A DNA stretch of 64,000 bases from Caulobacter segnis (GTDB lineage: Bacteria > Pseudomonadota > Alphaproteobacteria > Caulobacterales > Caulobacteraceae). The stretch is from the NCBI RefSeq assembly GCF_019931575.1, contig NZ_CP082923.1:868001-932000 (forward strand). Reading direction: 5' to 3'. This document shows positions 62,175-64,000 of the stretch, piece after piece. Each line of letters begins with the position of its first letter. The stretch's first letter is position 1. Below the pieces are notes generated by a model, which saw only the letters and a list, made by a program, of their open reading frames with translations, was not told the origin of the DNA and did not search any database. The position numbers were made by a program, and so were the translations under genes.

Positions 62175-62939
62175 CTACCCGCTGATCAGCGCCGCTCGTT
62201 CGGCGCTGGTCAGCGGTCGCCAGCGGCCCTCGGGCATCTCGCCCAGGGTCAGCGGGCCGATGCGGACGCGGAACAGGTCGACGACCTTCAGCTCGACCAA
62301 CTCGCACATCCGGCGGATCTGGCGGTTGCGGCCCTCGCGCAGCACGATGCGCAGGCGCTGATCCGAGATGACCTCGACCTCGGCCGGGCGCAGCTCGCGA
62401 CCGTCCAGCTCCAGGCCAAAGCGCAGCAGCTCGATCTTCGCCTCGGTCAGCTCGCCCATCACCGCGACGCGGTATTCCTTTTCCAGGTCCGACTGCGGGC
62501 CGATCACCGCCTTGGCCACCACGCCGTCCTGGGACAGCAGCAGGAGGCCGCGCGAGTCCTTGTCCAGCCGGCCGATCGGCGGCAGCAGGTCGCCCGATTG
62601 CGGGATCGGCGCGGGGACGCCGCCCCAGATGTTCTGGCGGGTCAGCAGGCGGGCGGCCGGAACCTGGCCGGGATCCGGCTGGGCCGAGACCACGCCAGCC
62701 GGCTTGTGGATCATGTAGGTCGTGGCCGCGTCCAGCTTGGCCGTGGCGCGATCGGCCAGCACCAGGGTCTGGCCGGGCAGGATCTTGCGGCCGACGTCCT
62801 CGACCACTTCGCCGTCGATCGAGACCAGGCCGTCGGAGATCAGCTGTTCGGCTTCGCGCCGCGAGCACACGCCGCTCTGGGCCAGCCACTTGTTGACCCG
62901 CTGGGGCTCGCCCTCGTCATAGGTGCGGGTGAAGGCCAT
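62175..62939 (-). CDS. Ribosomal large-subunit pseudouridine synthase, RluB/RsuA family
   Basis: 254 residues. The N-terminal S4 RNA-binding domain is RVNKWLAQSGVCSRREAEQL; the catalytic Asp is in PPIGRLDKDSRGLLLLSQDG; the C-terminal region VLREGRNRQIRRMCELVELK is typical of RsuA/RluB/RluE/RluF. Likely modifies 23S rRNA U2605 if RluB. It lies three bases downstream of prfA on the same strand and is probably co-transcribed. Confidence 0.92.
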   Translation of the reverse strand: MAFTRTYDEGEPQRVNKWLAQSGVCSRREAEQLISDGLVSIDGEVVEDVGRKILPGQTLVLADRATAKLDAATTYMIHKPAGVVSAQPDPGQVPAARLLTRQNIWGGVPAPIPQSGDLLPPIGRLDKDSRGLLLLSQDGVVAKAVIGPQSDLEKEYRVAVMGELTEAKIELLRFGLELDGRELRPAEVEVISDQRLRIVLREGRNRQIRRMCELVELKVVDLFRVRIGPLTLGEMPEGRWRPLTSAERAALISG

Positions 62940-62942
62940 GGC

Positions 62943-64000
62943 TCAGCCGAAGCTCTCTTCCAGGCTGGCCAGGCGCTCGGCCTGGTCCTCGGCGATCAGC
63001 GGGTTGATCACGTCGTCCAGGGCGTCGCCCTCGATGATCCGCGACAGATTGTAGAGGGTCAGGTTGATGCGGTGATCGGTGACCCGGCCCTGCGGGAAGT
63101 TGTAGGTGCGGATGCGCTCGGAGCGGTCGCCGCTGCCGACCTGGCTCTTGCGGGCCTCGGAGCGGGCGCTGTCCAGGGCCTCGCGCTGCATGTCGTACAG
63201 GCGCGCCTTCAGGTTCTTCATGGCCCGGGCGCGGTTCTGGTGCTGCGACTTTTCCGAGGAGGTCACCACCACGCCGGTCGGCAAGTGGGTGATGCGCACG
63301 GCCGAGTCGGTCTTGTTGACGTGCTGGCCGCCCGCGCCCGACGAGCGATAGGTGTCGATCCGCAGGTCGCTTTCCTTGATGTCGATTTCGACGTCCTCGG
63401 CTTCCGGCAGGACGGCGACCGTGGCGGCCGAGGTGTGGATGCGGCCTTGCGCCTCGGTGGCCGGCACGCGCTGCACGCGGTGCACGCCGCTCTCGAACTT
63501 CAGACGGCCGAACACGCCGTCGCCGGTGATCGAGGCGACGATTTCCTTGTAGCCGCCCATCTCGCCTTCCGAGATGCTGTCTATCTCGACGCGCCAGCCC
63601 TGCAGGGTGGCGTAGCGCTGGTACATGCGGAACAGGTCGCCGGCGAACAGGGCCGCCTCGTCGCCGCCCGTGCCGGCCCGCACTTCCAGGATGGCCGAGG
63701 CGTTCTCGTCCTTGTCCTTGGGGGCCAGCATCAGGGCCAGGTCGTGCTCCAGGGCGGGGAGCTTCTCGTCCAGGGCCTGGATCTCGTCGCGGACCATGTC
63801 GGCCATCTCGGGATCGGCGGCCATGGCGTCCAGCTCGGCGCGCTCGGCGGAGAGCTTGGCCAGGCGCTCGACGGCCTCGGCCACCGGCTTCAGTTCGGCG
63901 TGCTCCTTGGAGAGCTTGACGATCTCGGTCCCGTCCGTCGCGGCGCCCATGCGGGCCTCCACTTCGCGGAAGCGGTCGAGAACCTGGTCGAGGCGGGCCT
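62943..64000 (-). CDS. prfA: Peptide chain release factor 1, 5' end outside the window
   Basis: Recognises UAA and UAG and triggers peptide release. The frame stays open to the window edge; reading on from the first ATG at 63962 gives [20 protein letters not shown], the usual RF1 N-terminus, so the true start lies beyond base 64000. The GGQ motif is in [18 protein letters not shown] and the domain 2 region includes [18 protein letters not shown]. Length and order are normal. Confidence 0.96.
   Translation of the reverse strand, partial: ARLDQVLDRFREVEARMGAATDGTEIVKLSKEHAELKPVAEAVERLAKLSAERAELDAMAADPEMADMVRDEIQALDEKLPALEHDLALMLAPKDKDENASAILEVRAGTGGDEAALFAGDLFRMYQRYATLQGWRVEIDSISEGEMGGYKEIVASITGDGVFGRLKFESGVHRVQRVPATEAQGRIHTSAATVAVLPEAEDVEIDIKESDLRIDTYRSSGAGGQHVNKTDSAVRITHLPTGVVVTSSEKSQHQNRARAMKNLKARLYDMQREALDSARSEARKSQVGSGDRSERIRTYNFPQGRVTDHRINLTLYNLSRIIEGDALDDVINPLIAEDQAERLASLEESFG

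Overview
The window is a high-GC, gene-dense chromosomal segment that reads as an alphaproteobacterium, most likely Caulobacter or a close relative. The grounds are gene content and order: a heat-shock sigma factor RpoH with alphaproteobacterial features, secA followed by a lipoprotein prolyl isomerase and argJ, a comF-grxC-nitrilase-DUF1178 run, ubiG divergent from lysC, ptsP, a RodZ-like gene directly before ispG, many signal-peptide proteins, and a TonB-dependent receptor. The genus is inferred; no rRNA or tRNA gene was seen to settle it. No prophage, IS transposase or CRISPR array was seen.

Region 1-9.4 kb: a truncated polysaccharide deacetylase, an unknown conserved protein, a receiver-domain protein whose phosphoacceptor Asp is Glu, a TonB-dependent receptor, an alpha/beta hydrolase, a papain-like small protein, rpoH, a four-helix membrane protein and two small enzymes (VOC, CMD family). 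Region 9.4-22.3 kb: a CBS-GGDEF-EAL cyclic-di-GMP protein, threonine aldolase, MetY-type sulfhydrylase, epoxide hydrolase, a TetR regulator between an EamA exporter and a divergent carotenoid oxygenase with a clear palindromic operator, a DUF2855 protein, an ArsR-type regulator divergent from a DHA2 efflux pump, and a methyltransferase. Region 22.3-28.4 kb: secA, a parvulin-type lipoprotein, and argJ with a long N-terminal extension. Region 28.4-38 kb is more accessory: secreted proteins, an SDR/TetR pair, a two-gene ABC-2 transporter, a multi-PAS HWE histidine kinase and an RhlE-type RNA helicase. Region 38-42.4 kb: mutT with an orphan Flp-like pilin at its 3' end, a methyltransferase, comF, grxC, a nitrilase-family amidase and DUF1178. 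Region 42.4-48.2 kb: a GH31 glycosidase, two glycine-zipper envelope proteins, ubiG and a VapBC-like toxin-antitoxin pair placed directly upstream of it. Region 48.3-57.8 kb: lysC, an AraC regulator with an EamA exporter, another glycine-zipper protein, ptsP, a RodZ-like gene and ispG. Region 57.8-62.2 kb is the least ordinary part: an XRE regulator, a Tat-exported intradiol-dioxygenase-like protein, a regulator with two winged helices, a Cys-rich secreted peptide, and a Vps62-like protein with a Ser/Thr-rich beta region resembling pore-forming toxins. The window ends in rluB-type and prfA genes.

At least four kinds of intergenic palindromic repeat are present. One is a ~140-bp element found twice in opposite orientation and nearly identical (19301-19445 and 37794-37935). 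Most intergenic space is short; the two gaps over 300 bases (25101-25518 and 37541-37940) hold promoters, hairpins and one of these repeats.
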